The notes: generated from the sequence alone by a model not told the origin. A DNA stretch of 64,000 nt from an uncultured Alphaproteobacteria bacterium (GCA_937988775.1 CALKHP010000030.1:124001-188000); one strand, 5' to 3'. Positions 43,397-52,869 are shown, counted from the stretch's first letter. Translations and numbers: made by a program.

Positions 43397-44617
43397 TCAC
43401 CCCACCTTCGGCAGGCTGACCACGTTGTGCAGCACCGTGTCGGCGCTGTCGAAGAACTTCTTGAGCTTGCGGGCCGACTGGCGGATGCGCTGCTCGTTCT
43501 CGACCAGGGCGATGCGGACGTAATCGTCGCCATATTCGCCGAAGCCGATGCCGGGCGCCACCGCCGTATCGGCCTTCTCGATCAGCAGCTTGGAGAATTC
43601 GAGGCTGCCGAGATGGCGGAATTTCTCCGGCACCTGCACCCAGGCGAACATCGAGGCTTGCGGCGCCGGAACCTGCCAGCCGGCCTTGCCGAAACTGTCG
43701 AGCAGCACGTCGCGGCGCCGGCGATAGGTGGCGCGCATCTCGTGGATGCAGTCCTCCGGTCCGTTCAAGGCCGCCGCCGCCGCGACCTGGATCGGCGTGA
43801 AGGCGCCGTAATCGAGATAGCTCTTGACCCGCGCCAGCGCCGCGAGCAGGCGCTCGTTGCCGACGGCGAAGCCCATGCGCCAGCCGGCCATGGAGAAGGT
43901 CTTGGACATCGAGGTGAACTCGACGGCGACATCCATGGCGCCCGGCACCTGCAGGATCGAGGGCGGCGGCTTGGCGTCGTCGAAATACACCTCGGCATAG
44001 GCCAGGTCCGACAGCACGATCAACTCGTGCTTGCGCGCGAAGGCGACGAGATCGCGGTAGAAATCGAGGCTCGCGACATGCGCCGTCGGGTTCGAGGGAT
44101 AGCACACCACCACCGCGATCGGCTTCGGCACCGAATGGATGACGGCGCGCTCCATGGCCGGGAAGAAGGCCGGCGTCGGTTCGGCCGGCACCGAGCGGAT
44201 CACGCCGCCGGCCATCAGGAAGCCGAAAGCGTGGATCGGGTAGCTCGGATTCGGCACCAGCACGACATCGCCGGGGCCGGTAATGGCCTGCGCCATGTTG
44301 GCGAAGCCTTCCTTCGAGCCGAGCGTGGCGACGACCTGGGTGTCGGGGTTGAGTTTCACGCCGAAGCGCCGGGCGTAGTAGCCAGCTTGTGCCTTGCGCA
44401 GGCCGGGAATGCCCTTCGAGGCCGAGTAGCGGTCGGTGCGCGGCTTGCCCGCCGTCTCGACCAGCTTTTCGATGACGTGTTTCGGCGCCGGCAGGTCCGG
44501 ATTGCCCATGCCGAGATCGACGATATCCGCGCCGCTAGCTCGTGCCGCCGCCTTGAACTTGTTGACTTGCTCGAAGACGTAGGGCGGCAGACGGCGAATG
44601 CGGTGGAAATCGGTCAT
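43397..44617 (-). CDS. Class I/II aminotransferase (LL-diaminopimelate/alanine aminotransferase type)
   Basis: 406 aa. PLP Lys in SMSKTFSMAGWRMGFAVGN; N-terminus with DLGMGNPDLPAPKHVIEKL, and NPSYPIHAFGF and YPSNPTAHVAS in the expected places. This AlaC/DapL-like subgroup makes alanine or diaminopimelate-pathway amino acids and commonly precedes hom in Hyphomicrobiales. Repeat E copy 2 lies upstream in its 139-nt leader. Confidence 0.87.
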   Translation of the reverse strand: MTDFHRIRRLPPYVFEQVNKFKAAARASGADIVDLGMGNPDLPAPKHVIEKLVETAGKPRTDRYSASKGIPGLRKAQAGYYARRFGVKLNPDTQVVATLGSKEGFANMAQAITGPGDVVLVPNPSYPIHAFGFLMAGGVIRSVPAEPTPAFFPAMERAVIHSVPKPIAVVVCYPSNPTAHVASLDFYRDLVAFARKHELIVLSDLAYAEVYFDDAKPPPSILQVPGAMDVAVEFTSMSKTFSMAGWRMGFAVGNERLLAALARVKSYLDYGAFTPIQVAAAAALNGPEDCIHEMRATYRRRRDVLLDSFGKAGWQVPAPQASMFAWVQVPEKFRHLGSLEFSKLLIEKADTAVAPGIGFGEYGDDYVRIALVENEQRIRQSARKLKKFFDSADTVLHNVVSLPKVG

Positions 44618-44704
44618 TGCGCGAAATCCTTCTCGGCGCGCGGGTTGGGGACGATTCAGTCTTTACCATGGCCGCCCGGCCTTTGCAGCCGGGGGTTGGT
44701 CACC

Positions 44705-44735
44705 AGAGCAAGTTCGTCTGTTGCGAACTTGCTCC
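44705..44735. repeat. Palindromic repeat E, copy 2
   Basis: 11-bp perfect stem GAGCAAGTTCG / CGAACTTGCTC around TCTGTTG. It equals the reverse complement of 11385-11415 except for one terminal base. Read on the minus strand it precedes the aminotransferase start by about 90 nt, the same orientation as copy 1 relative to its gene. A partial 14-nt match to the loop region lies at 49328-49341. Confidence 0.75.
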
Positions 44736-44756
44736 ATGTTAAAATTGTCGGGCGAA

Positions 44757-45188
44757 TCAGGGGCTCTGCACGCGCGGCGCGGCCGGGGCCTCGCCCTGAT
44801 CGCCGGGGGCGGCCGGCGCGAGCTTGCTGCCGGGAATCGGCGGCAGCACGCGCGGCGACTGCAAGGGCTTGAACGGCGGCGCGGCTCTGGCCGCGCTTGC
44901 CTGCGTCTGCTGCCGGCGCTGGTTGAGCGTGTTCTCGTAAGCGGCCAGTTCCGCAGGGGTTTTCGGCTTGATCTTGTGCTGGGGCGGCGTGACGCCGACC
45001 GGAATGTAATCGCCCTCGCCCCGGCGCGAGGCGACGACGAAATCCTTGGGCTCGCCGACGGTGGTCGCCAATCCCACGAGCTTGGCCGGGCCACGCAGGA
45101 TGTTGTCCTCTGGCAACGGCGAGGAGCAGCCGCCAAGCGCTCCGCCGAGCAGGGCGATCAGCCCGGCGGCAAGCAAATAATCCCTCAC
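44757..45188 (-). CDS. Small proline-rich lipoprotein, hypothetical
   Basis: 143 aa from GTG 45188 with GGAAGG upstream. ATG 45209 in the same frame is an alternative. The N-terminus is a lipoprotein signal (LLAAGLIALLGGALGGCSS, lipobox LGGC). The mature part is short and rich in Pro, Ala and Gln, ending in a low-complexity tail. It would be membrane-anchored. No known domain recognised. Confidence 0.7.
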   Translation of the reverse strand: MRDYLLAAGLIALLGGALGGCSSPLPEDNILRGPAKLVGLATTVGEPKDFVVASRRGEGDYIPVGVTPPQHKIKPKTPAELAAYENTLNQRRQQTQASAARAAPPFKPLQSPRVLPPIPGSKLAPAAPGDQGEAPAAPRVQSP

Positions 45189-45316
45189 GCAGCCTTCCTT
45201 AAACGACATTATTGGACCTGAACGATTTCTTGCTTGTCGATTATCATGCATCGAACCCTAATATGTCGGAAACAGGCAGGATGCACCTGCTAATCTGGCA
45301 AGGGAGAGAGGATCAG

Positions 45317-47116
45317 ATGTCCAAGGCATCCGAAGACCGGCCGAGCGATACGGGGCCCGACTTCGACAAGCTCGCGGAGAATACCGGCCGTATCGTGGAA
45401 GAGGCGGGCAAGGTCGCCGCGGCCTATATCAGGCCGCGCGAGGACGGCACGACCTCATCGCTGATCGCCGACGAATCGACCCATATGGGCAAGACCCTCG
45501 GCCGCATCGTCGAAAGCTGGGCGGCCTCCCCGCAGCGCTCCGTCGAAGCCCAAAGCAACCTCGCCAACGGCATGCTGGAACTATGGACCAGCACGCTGAA
45601 GCGCATGCAGGGCGAGGTGGCGCCGCCGGTCGCGGCCGCCGATCCGCGCGACAAGCGATTCGCCGATCCGGAATGGACGGAGAATCCGTATTTCGATTTC
45701 ATCAAGCAGGCCTACCTGCTGACCGTCGGCTGGGCCGACCAGATGGTCGAGAAAGCCGAGGGGCTCGACGACCACACGCGCCACAAGGCGCAGTTCTACG
45801 TGCGCCAGCTCGGCGGCGCGCTGTCGCCGTCGAACTTCCTGCCGACCAACCCGGAACTGATCCGCACCACGGTGGCCGAGAACGGCGAGAACCTGGTGCG
45901 CGGCCTGCGCATGCTGGCCGAGGATATCGCCGCCGGCCAGGGCGAGCTCAAGCTGCGCCAGAGCGATGACAGTCACTTCGAGGTCGGCGTCAATCTCGCC
46001 ACCACGCCCGGCAAGGTGATCTTCCGCAACGAGTTGTACGAACTCATCCAGTATGCGCCGGCGACCGACACCGTGCTCAGCCGGCCGCTACTGATCGTGC
46101 CGCCGTGGATCAACAAGTTCTACGTGCTCGATCTCGCGCCCGAGAAATCGCTGTTGCGCTGGCTCGTCTCGCAGGGCGTCAGCGTGTTCGTGATCTCCTG
46201 GGTCAACCCGGACGAACGCCACAAGGATTATGATTTCGCCGCCTATATGAGAAAAGGCGTGCTGTCGGCGCTCGACAAGGTGCTGGAGGAGACCGGCGCC
46301 GACAAGGTGAACGTCGCCGGCTATTGCGTCGGCGGCACGCTGCTCGCGGTGACGCTGGCCTGGCTCGCCAAGCGCCGCGACAAGCGCGTCGCCAGCGCGA
46401 CCTTCCTGACGACGCAGGTCGATTTCACCTATGCCGGCGACCTCAAGGTGTTCGTGGACGAGGAGCAGATCCAGGCCGTCGAGGCGCTGATGGACCAGCA
46501 CGGCTACCTGCCCGCCTCCAAGATGGCGGGCGCCTTCAACTCGCTGAGGCCGCTCGACCTGATCTGGCCGTACATGATCAACAACTACATGAAGGGCAAG
46601 AAGCCGATGCCCTTCGACCTGCTGTACTGGAACGCCGATTCCACGCGCATGCCGCTGGCGAACCACCGCGTCTACCTGCGCGAATGCTATCTCGAGAACA
46701 GGCTGGCCAAGGGCGAGATGGTCATCGAGGGCGAGACGCTCGACCTCAAGCGCATCAAGATGCCGGTCTACAATCTCGCCACCAAGGAAGACCATATCGC
46801 GCCGGCGCGTTCGGTCTTCGTCGGCTCGGGCAAGTTCGGCGGGACGGTGCGCTATGTCATGGCCGGCTCCGGCCATATCGCCGGCGTCGTCAACCCGCCC
46901 GAAAAACGCAAGTACCAGTTCTGGACCGGCGGCGCGCCGGCCGGCGCATTCGAGGACTGGCTCGCCGCCGCCGAGGAGCATCCGGGTTCGTGGTGGCCGG
47001 ATTGGCTCGCGTGGTTGAAAGGCGTCAACGCCAAGACCGCGCCGGCCCGCCAGCCCGGCACCGTGCTGAAGCCGCTCGGCGATGCGCCCGGCGACTATGT
47101 CAAGGTTCGCGGCTGA
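45317..47116 (+). CDS. phaC: Class I poly(3-hydroxyalkanoate) synthase
   Basis: 599 aa from ATG 45317 (GAGAGGATCAG upstream); an in-frame upstream extension to 45212 is not used. N-terminal domain (NPYFDFIKQAYLLT), lipase-like box GYCVGGTLL with catalytic Cys near 337, candidate Asp in WNADSTRMP near 440, and His in GSGHIAGVVNPP near 520. The length is that of class I PhaC. It polymerises hydroxyacyl-CoA into storage granules. No phasin or PhaA/B gene is in the window. Confidence 0.95.
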   Translation: MSKASEDRPSDTGPDFDKLAENTGRIVEEAGKVAAAYIRPREDGTTSSLIADESTHMGKTLGRIVESWAASPQRSVEAQSNLANGMLELWTSTLKRMQGEVAPPVAAADPRDKRFADPEWTENPYFDFIKQAYLLTVGWADQMVEKAEGLDDHTRHKAQFYVRQLGGALSPSNFLPTNPELIRTTVAENGENLVRGLRMLAEDIAAGQGELKLRQSDDSHFEVGVNLATTPGKVIFRNELYELIQYAPATDTVLSRPLLIVPPWINKFYVLDLAPEKSLLRWLVSQGVSVFVISWVNPDERHKDYDFAAYMRKGVLSALDKVLEETGADKVNVAGYCVGGTLLAVTLAWLAKRRDKRVASATFLTTQVDFTYAGDLKVFVDEEQIQAVEALMDQHGYLPASKMAGAFNSLRPLDLIWPYMINNYMKGKKPMPFDLLYWNADSTRMPLANHRVYLRECYLENRLAKGEMVIEGETLDLKRIKMPVYNLATKEDHIAPARSVFVGSGKFGGTVRYVMAGSGHIAGVVNPPEKRKYQFWTGGAPAGAFEDWLAAAEEHPGSWWPDWLAWLKGVNAKTAPARQPGTVLKPLGDAPGDYVKVRG

Positions 47117-47158
47117 CGACGGCCGGAGGCGACGGCAACAGGAGGAGAGGCACCGGAC

Positions 47159-47722
47159 ATGCCTGCCGGGCTCGTGCAGACGTTTCGCGCCATGGCCTAT
47201 AACAACGCCTTTGCGAACCACAGGCTGCTGACGGCCTGCGCCGGGCTCAGCCAGGAGGCGTTCGAGGCCGAGCGGGCGGGATTCTTTCCGAGCCTGCAGC
47301 GGACCTTGAACCACATCCTGGTCATCGACCTGTTTTACGTCGATGCGCTCGAGGGCGGCTGGCTTGGCCCGAAAGCCTGGGAAAACCAGGTCCCCTGCCC
47401 CACGCTCGCGGAACTGATGTCGGCGCAGGCCGCCGTCGACCGTCGTCTGACCGCGCATTGCGACGGGCTGACGCTGGAATCGCTCGATCACATCGTGCGG
47501 GTCAATCGCAACACGCGGGTGCAGAACGAGCGGCGCGACCGCCTGCTGCTGCACCTGTTCCAGCACCAGATCCACCATCGCGGGCAGGCCCATGCCATGC
47601 TGTCGGGCGCCGGCGTGCGGCCGCCGCAACTCGACGAGTTCTTCTCACAGGAGGAAGCGCCGTTGCGCGCCGGCGAGTTCGCGCGCCTCGGCTGGAGCGA
47701 AGGCGAAATCTGGGGCGCGTGA
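47159..47722 (+). CDS. DinB-family protein
   Basis: 187 aa, four-helix bundle with the metal-binding His triad expected in DinB-like thiol-dependent enzymes: TLNHILVIDLFY, then HLFQHQIHHRGQAHAML near the C-terminus. GGAGGAGAGG precedes the ATG. It lies 42 nt after phaC and may be co-transcribed. Function of the family is mostly unknown, including thiol transferases and stress proteins. Confidence 0.85.
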   Translation: MPAGLVQTFRAMAYNNAFANHRLLTACAGLSQEAFEAERAGFFPSLQRTLNHILVIDLFYVDALEGGWLGPKAWENQVPCPTLAELMSAQAAVDRRLTAHCDGLTLESLDHIVRVNRNTRVQNERRDRLLLHLFQHQIHHRGQAHAMLSGAGVRPPQLDEFFSQEEAPLRAGEFARLGWSEGEIWGA

Positions 47723-47759
47723 CGGCATTCGGCTATCGGCCGGCCATGGCGCTTTTCGA

Positions 47760-47853
47760 ATCGGGATCGGCGGATCAAGCCCGCCGATGACGGCCGAGAT
47801 GTTGGAGCCGCCTTCTCAACCGTCATGGGCCGGCTCATCCGGCCCATCCCGAT
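47760..47853. repeat. Double-hairpin repeat A, copy 4
   Basis: ATCGGGAT start; hairpin 1 CGGCGG-ATCAAGC-CCGCCG; ATGACGGC spacer ... CGTCAT; hairpin 2 GGGCCGG-CTCAT-CCGGCCC; ATCCCGAT end. It lies between the convergent dinB-like and porin genes. Confidence 0.8.
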
Positions 47854-47892
47854 CCGAAGGGCAATGAGGTCAGCCGCCGAGGAACAGCCCGG

Positions 47893-49218
47893 TCAGAATT
47901 TCCGCACGAGCGGCTTTTCCTTCACGAACGGGCTGTCGAAACGGTAGCTCAGGCCGACCGAAACGATGTCGACATGCGTCTCGGCCTTGCCGCGATACGG
48001 GCCGAAGGCCGGGTTATACGCCGGGTGGCCGGGGCCGATGTCGATCTTGGCGCCATCGGTGAACAGATGCGCGTAGCCGACATCGAAGGACAGGCGGTCG
48101 TTCCACTGATAGGAGGCGCCAAGCGCGACATGGAAGCGGTTGCTGTCCGGCAGGCGGATGGGGCGGTTCTCGTCCTGGATCGGCGAAATCTCGTAGCCGA
48201 GGCCGGCGCGCACCGTCCAGTTCGGGTCGAGCTTGTAGGCACCGCCCAGCGAGAAATACCAGCTATCCTTGAAACGGAAGCTCAAGGTAATCGGATTGCC
48301 GAGCACGGTGTAGGCCCCGCTGGTGTTGCGGTTATAGACCGGGAAGGAGCCGAACCGGCTCCAGTTCGTCCATTCGACGCCACCGCTGAGCGTGAACCGG
48401 TCGGTGATGACCTGGCTGATGCCGAGCGTCACCATATCCGGCGTATCGATGGTCGCCTTGATCGGGGTGAGCGGCGTGAACGGGCTCGCCGCCCCGGCAT
48501 TGCCGGAAAGCTCATGCCTGATGCTTGAGCGATAGCCGAGGCCGACCGTGGTGCCGACCATCGGCGTCAACGTCACGCCCGCCGTGAAGCCGACGCCGAC
48601 ATTGTCGCCTTCCAGCCTGAGGGACGGATAAGTGGCGGGATTGGCGGTCAGCGGCAGCGCCGAATTCAGCGTGGTCTTGAAATATTGAATCTGCAGGCCG
48701 GCGCCGACCGAGATCCAGTCATTGATCTTGTAGGCAACGCTCGGCGTGGCGTTGAAGCTCGTGACGCGCGAGGAGCGGCCGTAAAGCTCGCCCTGCCAGA
48801 CATCGTTCGGCTTGGTGACGAGGCCGTACGGCGCGCCGGTAACGAGGCCGAGAAACAGCCGGTCGGTGATCTGGATGCTGCCGGCGCCAGAGGGAAGCAC
48901 GGCCGTCTGGCTGATATTGCCGGCATCGCCGAACATCGCAGGTATGGCGGAAAAGCTCGTGGTGACCTTGGCGTAGGGCGCAATCAGCGTGAAACTCTGC
49001 TCGCCGTTCCAGCCCGGATACATCGTCGCGATGGCGGGGTTCCAGAACATCGAACTCAGGCCAGCCGAGCCGGCCGCCGCACCGGCAAACGCCATGCCCA
49101 ACCCGATCGTGCTCTGCTCGCGCAAGGCGAAACCGCCGGCCTCGGCCTGCGTTGCCGCCACGAAACTGCCCGCCGCCAACACAATGCCAAGTGTGGTATT
49201 GATTGAGCCACGACCCAT
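47893..49218 (-). CDS. Outer-membrane FadL/OmpP1-family transporter
   Basis: 441 aa. Signal peptide (MGRGSINTTLGIVLAAGSF... AEA) followed by GGFALREQSTIGLGMAFAGAAA and SSMFWNPA, the N-terminal hatch signature of FadL proteins. The rest alternates in beta-strand style and ends in RKF with a terminal Phe. It brings long-chain fatty acids or other hydrophobic compounds across the outer membrane, and could feed the PHA pathway encoded upstream. Confidence 0.88.
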   Translation of the reverse strand: MGRGSINTTLGIVLAAGSFVAATQAEAGGFALREQSTIGLGMAFAGAAAGSAGLSSMFWNPAIATMYPGWNGEQSFTLIAPYAKVTTSFSAIPAMFGDAGNISQTAVLPSGAGSIQITDRLFLGLVTGAPYGLVTKPNDVWQGELYGRSSRVTSFNATPSVAYKINDWISVGAGLQIQYFKTTLNSALPLTANPATYPSLRLEGDNVGVGFTAGVTLTPMVGTTVGLGYRSSIRHELSGNAGAASPFTPLTPIKATIDTPDMVTLGISQVITDRFTLSGGVEWTNWSRFGSFPVYNRNTSGAYTVLGNPITLSFRFKDSWYFSLGGAYKLDPNWTVRAGLGYEISPIQDENRPIRLPDSNRFHVALGASYQWNDRLSFDVGYAHLFTDGAKIDIGPGHPAYNPAFGPYRGKAETHVDIVSVGLSYRFDSPFVKEKPLVRKF

Positions 49219-49714
49219 TCGAATCTCCCCGCCACAATCCGCTACAACGAAGAATCACGCGCCTATTCGGTAAAGAATCCTGCCAACACGCTTGGGTTCC
49301 GACAAGATGCTTCGAAGGCTCCGCGAATTCGCAACAGACGAGGTGACCGAGAGAGAATACAGTACAATTTGAGATAAATTGCGGATGTTCAGAGCAAAAC
49401 GAACTACATTTCGATGTATATTTTGCGGCGACGATTAACGTTTCCGCCAGATGAACACGATGCTTTTTCGCCCGACGTTGCAGGCCGGCCACAACATCGG
49501 TACGGCTTTAGGTTCATCTTAGGCGCTGGGGACGCGGCGGCATCGTCGCAACCCTTGAGCTATTGGCGATAGAGACCGCGCGCGGGTTCTATGCCCGGCT
49601 TCCGTGATTCGGTTCCATGTGGCAAGTATCAGCCGCCGGAACCGATCCGTCGCGACGGTCCATCGGAACTCGGCCGCTGATCCCGGAATTGGGATGGATA
49701 AGGGGGCGTTGCAT
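49219..49714. other. Intergenic region between divergent porin and FAH-family genes
   Basis: 496 nt with no supported gene. An AT-rich block (about 49355-49440) likely carries the porin promoter. It includes TTCGCAACAGACGA (49328-49341), a 14-nt match to the loop side of repeat E but without a stem, perhaps a decayed copy. No clear operator or second promoter was found. Confidence 0.4.
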
Positions 49715-50563
49715 ATGAAACTGGTGCGTTTTGGGCGCCCCGGCAAGGAGAAGCCGGGCCTCGTCGACGCCGATGGCAGGGTACACGACCTCTCCGACCA
49801 TATCGGCGATATCGATGGCGCCAGCCTCGCGCCCAAATCGCTTGCGCGCCTCGCCAAGCTCAAGCCGGAAAAGCTGCCTTTGGTGCGGGGCCGCCCGCGG
49901 CTTGGCCCCTGCGTCGGCAATGTCGGCAATTTCGTCGCGGTCGGCCTGAATTTCGCCGACCACGCCGCCGAAACCGGCTCGCCGATCCCGAAAGAGCCGA
50001 TCCTGTTCAACAAGGCGACCTCGTGCATCGTCGGCCCGAACGACCATGTCGTGCTGCCGAAGGGCTCGACCAAGACCGACTGGGAGGTCGAGATCGCGGT
50101 GGTGATCGGGCAGGAAGCCTCCTACGTGCCGGAGAAGGAGGCGCTCGACGTCGTCGCCGGCTATTGCATCTGCAACGACGTCTCGGAACGCGAATTCCAG
50201 ATCGAGCGCTCGGGCCAGTGGATGAAGGGCAAGGGCTGCCCGACTTTCGGCCCGCTCGGGCCGTGGCTCGTCACCAAGGATGAGATCGCCGACGTACAGA
50301 AGCTCGACATGTGGCTCGACCTCAACGGCCAGCGCATGCAGACCGGCTCAACCGCGACGATGATCTTCGGCATCCGCCACCTGGTGCATTACATCTCGCA
50401 ATTCATGCTGCTGCGGCCCGGCGACGTCATCACCACCGGCACGCCGCCCGGCGTCGGCATGGGCCGCAAGCCGCCGCGCTTCCTCAGGCCGGGCGACATC
50501 ATGCGCGCCGGCATCGAGGGGCTCGGCGCGCAGAAGCAGGCCGTGATGGCCCATGGCGGTTGA
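49715..50563 (+). CDS. Fumarylacetoacetate hydrolase-family protein
   Basis: 282 aa from ATG 49715 (AAGGGGG upstream); upstream in-frame Met codons are not favoured. Motifs of the FAH fold are KTDWEVEIAVVIG (metal-binding Glu), NDVSEREFQIERSGQW, GCPTFGPLGPWLVT and ITTGTPPGVGMG. Such enzymes cleave acylpyruvates or decarboxylate 2-oxo acids in aromatic degradation. It is 49 nt before a PLP aminotransferase and likely forms an operon with it. Confidence 0.87.
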   Translation: MKLVRFGRPGKEKPGLVDADGRVHDLSDHIGDIDGASLAPKSLARLAKLKPEKLPLVRGRPRLGPCVGNVGNFVAVGLNFADHAAETGSPIPKEPILFNKATSCIVGPNDHVVLPKGSTKTDWEVEIAVVIGQEASYVPEKEALDVVAGYCICNDVSEREFQIERSGQWMKGKGCPTFGPLGPWLVTKDEIADVQKLDMWLDLNGQRMQTGSTATMIFGIRHLVHYISQFMLLRPGDVITTGTPPGVGMGRKPPRFLRPGDIMRAGIEGLGAQKQAVMAHGG

Positions 50564-50612
50564 GGCGGCGCCTGCGCCGCCACCAAAGATGCTCCCTGGA
50601 GAATGACCTGCA

Positions 50613-51848
50613 ATGACGAATTTCGATCTCACCACGCTGTTTGCCAGCGATACGCCGCCGCCAGCCGAGAAATTCACCGGCCTGCCGCAATACAACTTCA
50701 TCGGCGGCCATAACGCTCCCGAAGCCATTCCCGTGCCGGCCCTCGTCGAGGCCGCCAAAGCCGTGCTGGAGCGCGACGGCAGTCTTCTGTCGATGTACAA
50801 CCTGTCGCACGGCCCGCAAGGATACAAGCCGCTGCGAAAGCTGGTATGCGACAAGCTTGGCCGTCACAGAGGCATCGACTGCACCGAGGACGATGTCCTG
50901 ATTACGTCAGGCTCGACGCAGGGGCTCGAGCTGATCTTCACGCTGTTCGTGAATCCCGGCGATGGCGTCATCGTCGAGGAGTTCACCTATGCCAGCGTCC
51001 TGACCAAACTGGGGAAGCTCAAGGCCGACATTATCGGCGCCAAGCTCAACGATGACGGGCTCGACCTCGATTCCCTGCGTCAGGTTCTGGCCGACCGCAA
51101 GAAGGCGGGCCGGCCGGTGCGGATGATCTATACCATTCCGACGATCCAGAACCCGACCGGCAGCATCATGCCGCTGGAAAAGCGCAAGCAGCTTATTGCC
51201 CTCGCCCGGGAATTCGGCTGCGTGATTTTCGAAGACGAGTGTTACGCCGACCTGATCTGGCACGATGGCACGGCGCCGGACGCCATCTACGCGCTTGCCC
51301 CTGACGTCACCGTTCATATCGGGTCGTTCTCCAAGACGCTGGCACCGGCTGTCCGGGTCGCCTATGCGATCGCGCAATGGCCGGTGCTCAGCCGCCTGAT
51401 CGCCATGAAAACCGACGCGGGCTCGGGCGCGATCGACCAGATGGTGGTCGCCGAGTACTTCACCAATCACTTCGACCAGCACGTCAAATCCCTGAACCAA
51501 TCGCTGAACCGGCGGCTCAAGATCCTGACAGAGGCGGTCGATGCGGCCTTCGGCACCGGGGTGACGTATCACGCGCCGCCGGGCGGAATTTTCCTGTGGG
51601 TCAAGTTCCCGGACACGGTGGACGTACGCAAGCTTGTCGCTCCGGCGGCGAAACACGGGATTTCGTTCAATCCCGGTCCGGACTGGGCGGCTGACGGCGA
51701 TGCCGCCTCGTCATGGATGCGGCTGTGCTTCGCGCTTCCCTCCGAGGAGGTGATGCGCACGGGCATCGCAAAGCTCGCCGATGTCTGCTTCGCCGAGACC
51801 GGCTTCCCGGTGCGCTCGGCCAACACGGTGCGTGTCGCCGCCAACTGA
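50613..51848 (+). CDS. PLP-dependent aminotransferase, LysN/2-aminoadipate type (class I/II)
   Basis: 411 aa. Fold-type I features are NLSHGPQGYKPLRKL, TSGSTQGLELIF, IPTIQNPTGSIMP, EDECYADLIW and the PLP-lysine segment HIGSFSKTLAPAVRV. It belongs to the group that includes 2-aminoadipate and valine-pyruvate aminotransferases and the catalytic half of MocR regulators, but there is no DNA-binding N-terminus. Amino donor unknown. Confidence 0.85.
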   Translation: MTNFDLTTLFASDTPPPAEKFTGLPQYNFIGGHNAPEAIPVPALVEAAKAVLERDGSLLSMYNLSHGPQGYKPLRKLVCDKLGRHRGIDCTEDDVLITSGSTQGLELIFTLFVNPGDGVIVEEFTYASVLTKLGKLKADIIGAKLNDDGLDLDSLRQVLADRKKAGRPVRMIYTIPTIQNPTGSIMPLEKRKQLIALAREFGCVIFEDECYADLIWHDGTAPDAIYALAPDVTVHIGSFSKTLAPAVRVAYAIAQWPVLSRLIAMKTDAGSGAIDQMVVAEYFTNHFDQHVKSLNQSLNRRLKILTEAVDAAFGTGVTYHAPPGGIFLWVKFPDTVDVRKLVAPAAKHGISFNPGPDWAADGDAASSWMRLCFALPSEEVMRTGIAKLADVCFAETGFPVRSANTVRVAAN

Positions 51849-51860
51849 GTGCCGGGACCG

Positions 51861-51889
51861 GGCGGGGCTGAGAACGGCCCCGCCTCTTT
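51861..51889. terminator. Intrinsic terminator between aminotransferase and argC
   Basis: Stem GGCGGGGC / GCCCCGCC with an 8-nt loop, followed by TCTTT on the plus strand, 12 nt after the aminotransferase stop. It separates the convergent aminotransferase and argC genes. Confidence 0.7.
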
Positions 51890-51901
51890 CATGGGCCGGT
51901 A

Positions 51902-52828
51902 TTAGAGGCCCATCATCAGTTGCAGGTTCTGCACCGCGGCGCCCGAGGCGCCCTTGCCGAGATTGTCGAGGCGGGCGACCAGCACCGCCTGGCGATGCTT
52001 GTCGCTGCCGAACACCCTGAGTTCCAACATGTTGGTTTCGTTCAGGGCTTCCGGCTCGAGCTTGCCGCCGGCGAGCGTGGCGTCATCCGCACCGATCACC
52101 TTGATGAAGGCGGCATCGGCATAGCGCTCGGCGAGCACGTCGGCGAGATCGGCGAGTTTCGGCCGGCCGACGAGCGTATCGAGATGCAGCGGCACCGAGA
52201 CCAGCATGCCCTGCCGAAAATTGCCGACGGAGGGCACGAAGATCGGCCGCCGCGACAGGCCGCTGTAAAGCTCGGTCTCGGGCAGGTGTTTGTGCTCGAG
52301 GCCAAGCCCGTAAAGCTCGAAAGCCGGCGCCTTTCCGGATTCGTACGCCTCGATCATAGCACGCCCGCCGCCGGAATAGCCGCTGACGGCATTGATCGTC
52401 ACGGCATGGTCGCGCGGCATGATGCCGGCATCGACCAGCGGCCGGATCAGCGCGATGCCGCCGGTCGGATAGCAGCCGGGATTGGCGACGAAGCGGGCCT
52501 GGCGGATCGCATCCGCCTGGCCCGGCGTCAGTTCCGGGAAGCCGTAGACCCAGCCCGGCGCGATGCGGTGCGCCGTCGAGGCGTCGAGCACGCGCGGCCC
52601 GTTGCCGCCGAGTTCCGTGACGGCCGCCACGGTTTCCCTGGCGGCGGCATCGGGCAGGCACAGGATGACAAGATCGACCTCGGCCAGCAGGTCGCGCTTG
52701 GCTTGCGCGTCCTTGCGATGCTCGGCCGCGATGCTCTTGACGCTGACATCGGCCAAGGCATTCAGCCGATCGCGGATACCAAGGCCGGTCGTGCCGGCTT
52801 CGCCGTCGATGAACACTGTTGCTGGCAT
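51902..52828 (-). CDS. argC: N-acetyl-gamma-glutamyl-phosphate reductase (type 2)
   Basis: 308 aa, the shorter type 2 ArgC. N-terminal VFIDGEAGTTGLGIRDRL, the catalytic Cys in NPGCYPTGGIAL, and the AVSGYSGGGRA and LGLEHKHLPE segments identify it. It reduces N-acetylglutamyl phosphate in arginine and ornithine synthesis. The gene is preceded by an Arg-rich leader ORF and an intrinsic terminator, so its expression is probably set by arginine supply through attenuation. Confidence 0.95.
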   Translation of the reverse strand: MPATVFIDGEAGTTGLGIRDRLNALADVSVKSIAAEHRKDAQAKRDLLAEVDLVILCLPDAAARETVAAVTELGGNGPRVLDASTAHRIAPGWVYGFPELTPGQADAIRQARFVANPGCYPTGGIALIRPLVDAGIMPRDHAVTINAVSGYSGGGRAMIEAYESGKAPAFELYGLGLEHKHLPETELYSGLSRRPIFVPSVGNFRQGMLVSVPLHLDTLVGRPKLADLADVLAERYADAAFIKVIGADDATLAGGKLEPEALNETNMLELRVFGSDKHRQAVLVARLDNLGKGASGAAVQNLQLMMGL

Positions 52829-52869
52829 GGCTGACCTCTGGCGTTCTGGTGGCTTGATGATTCCGATAC

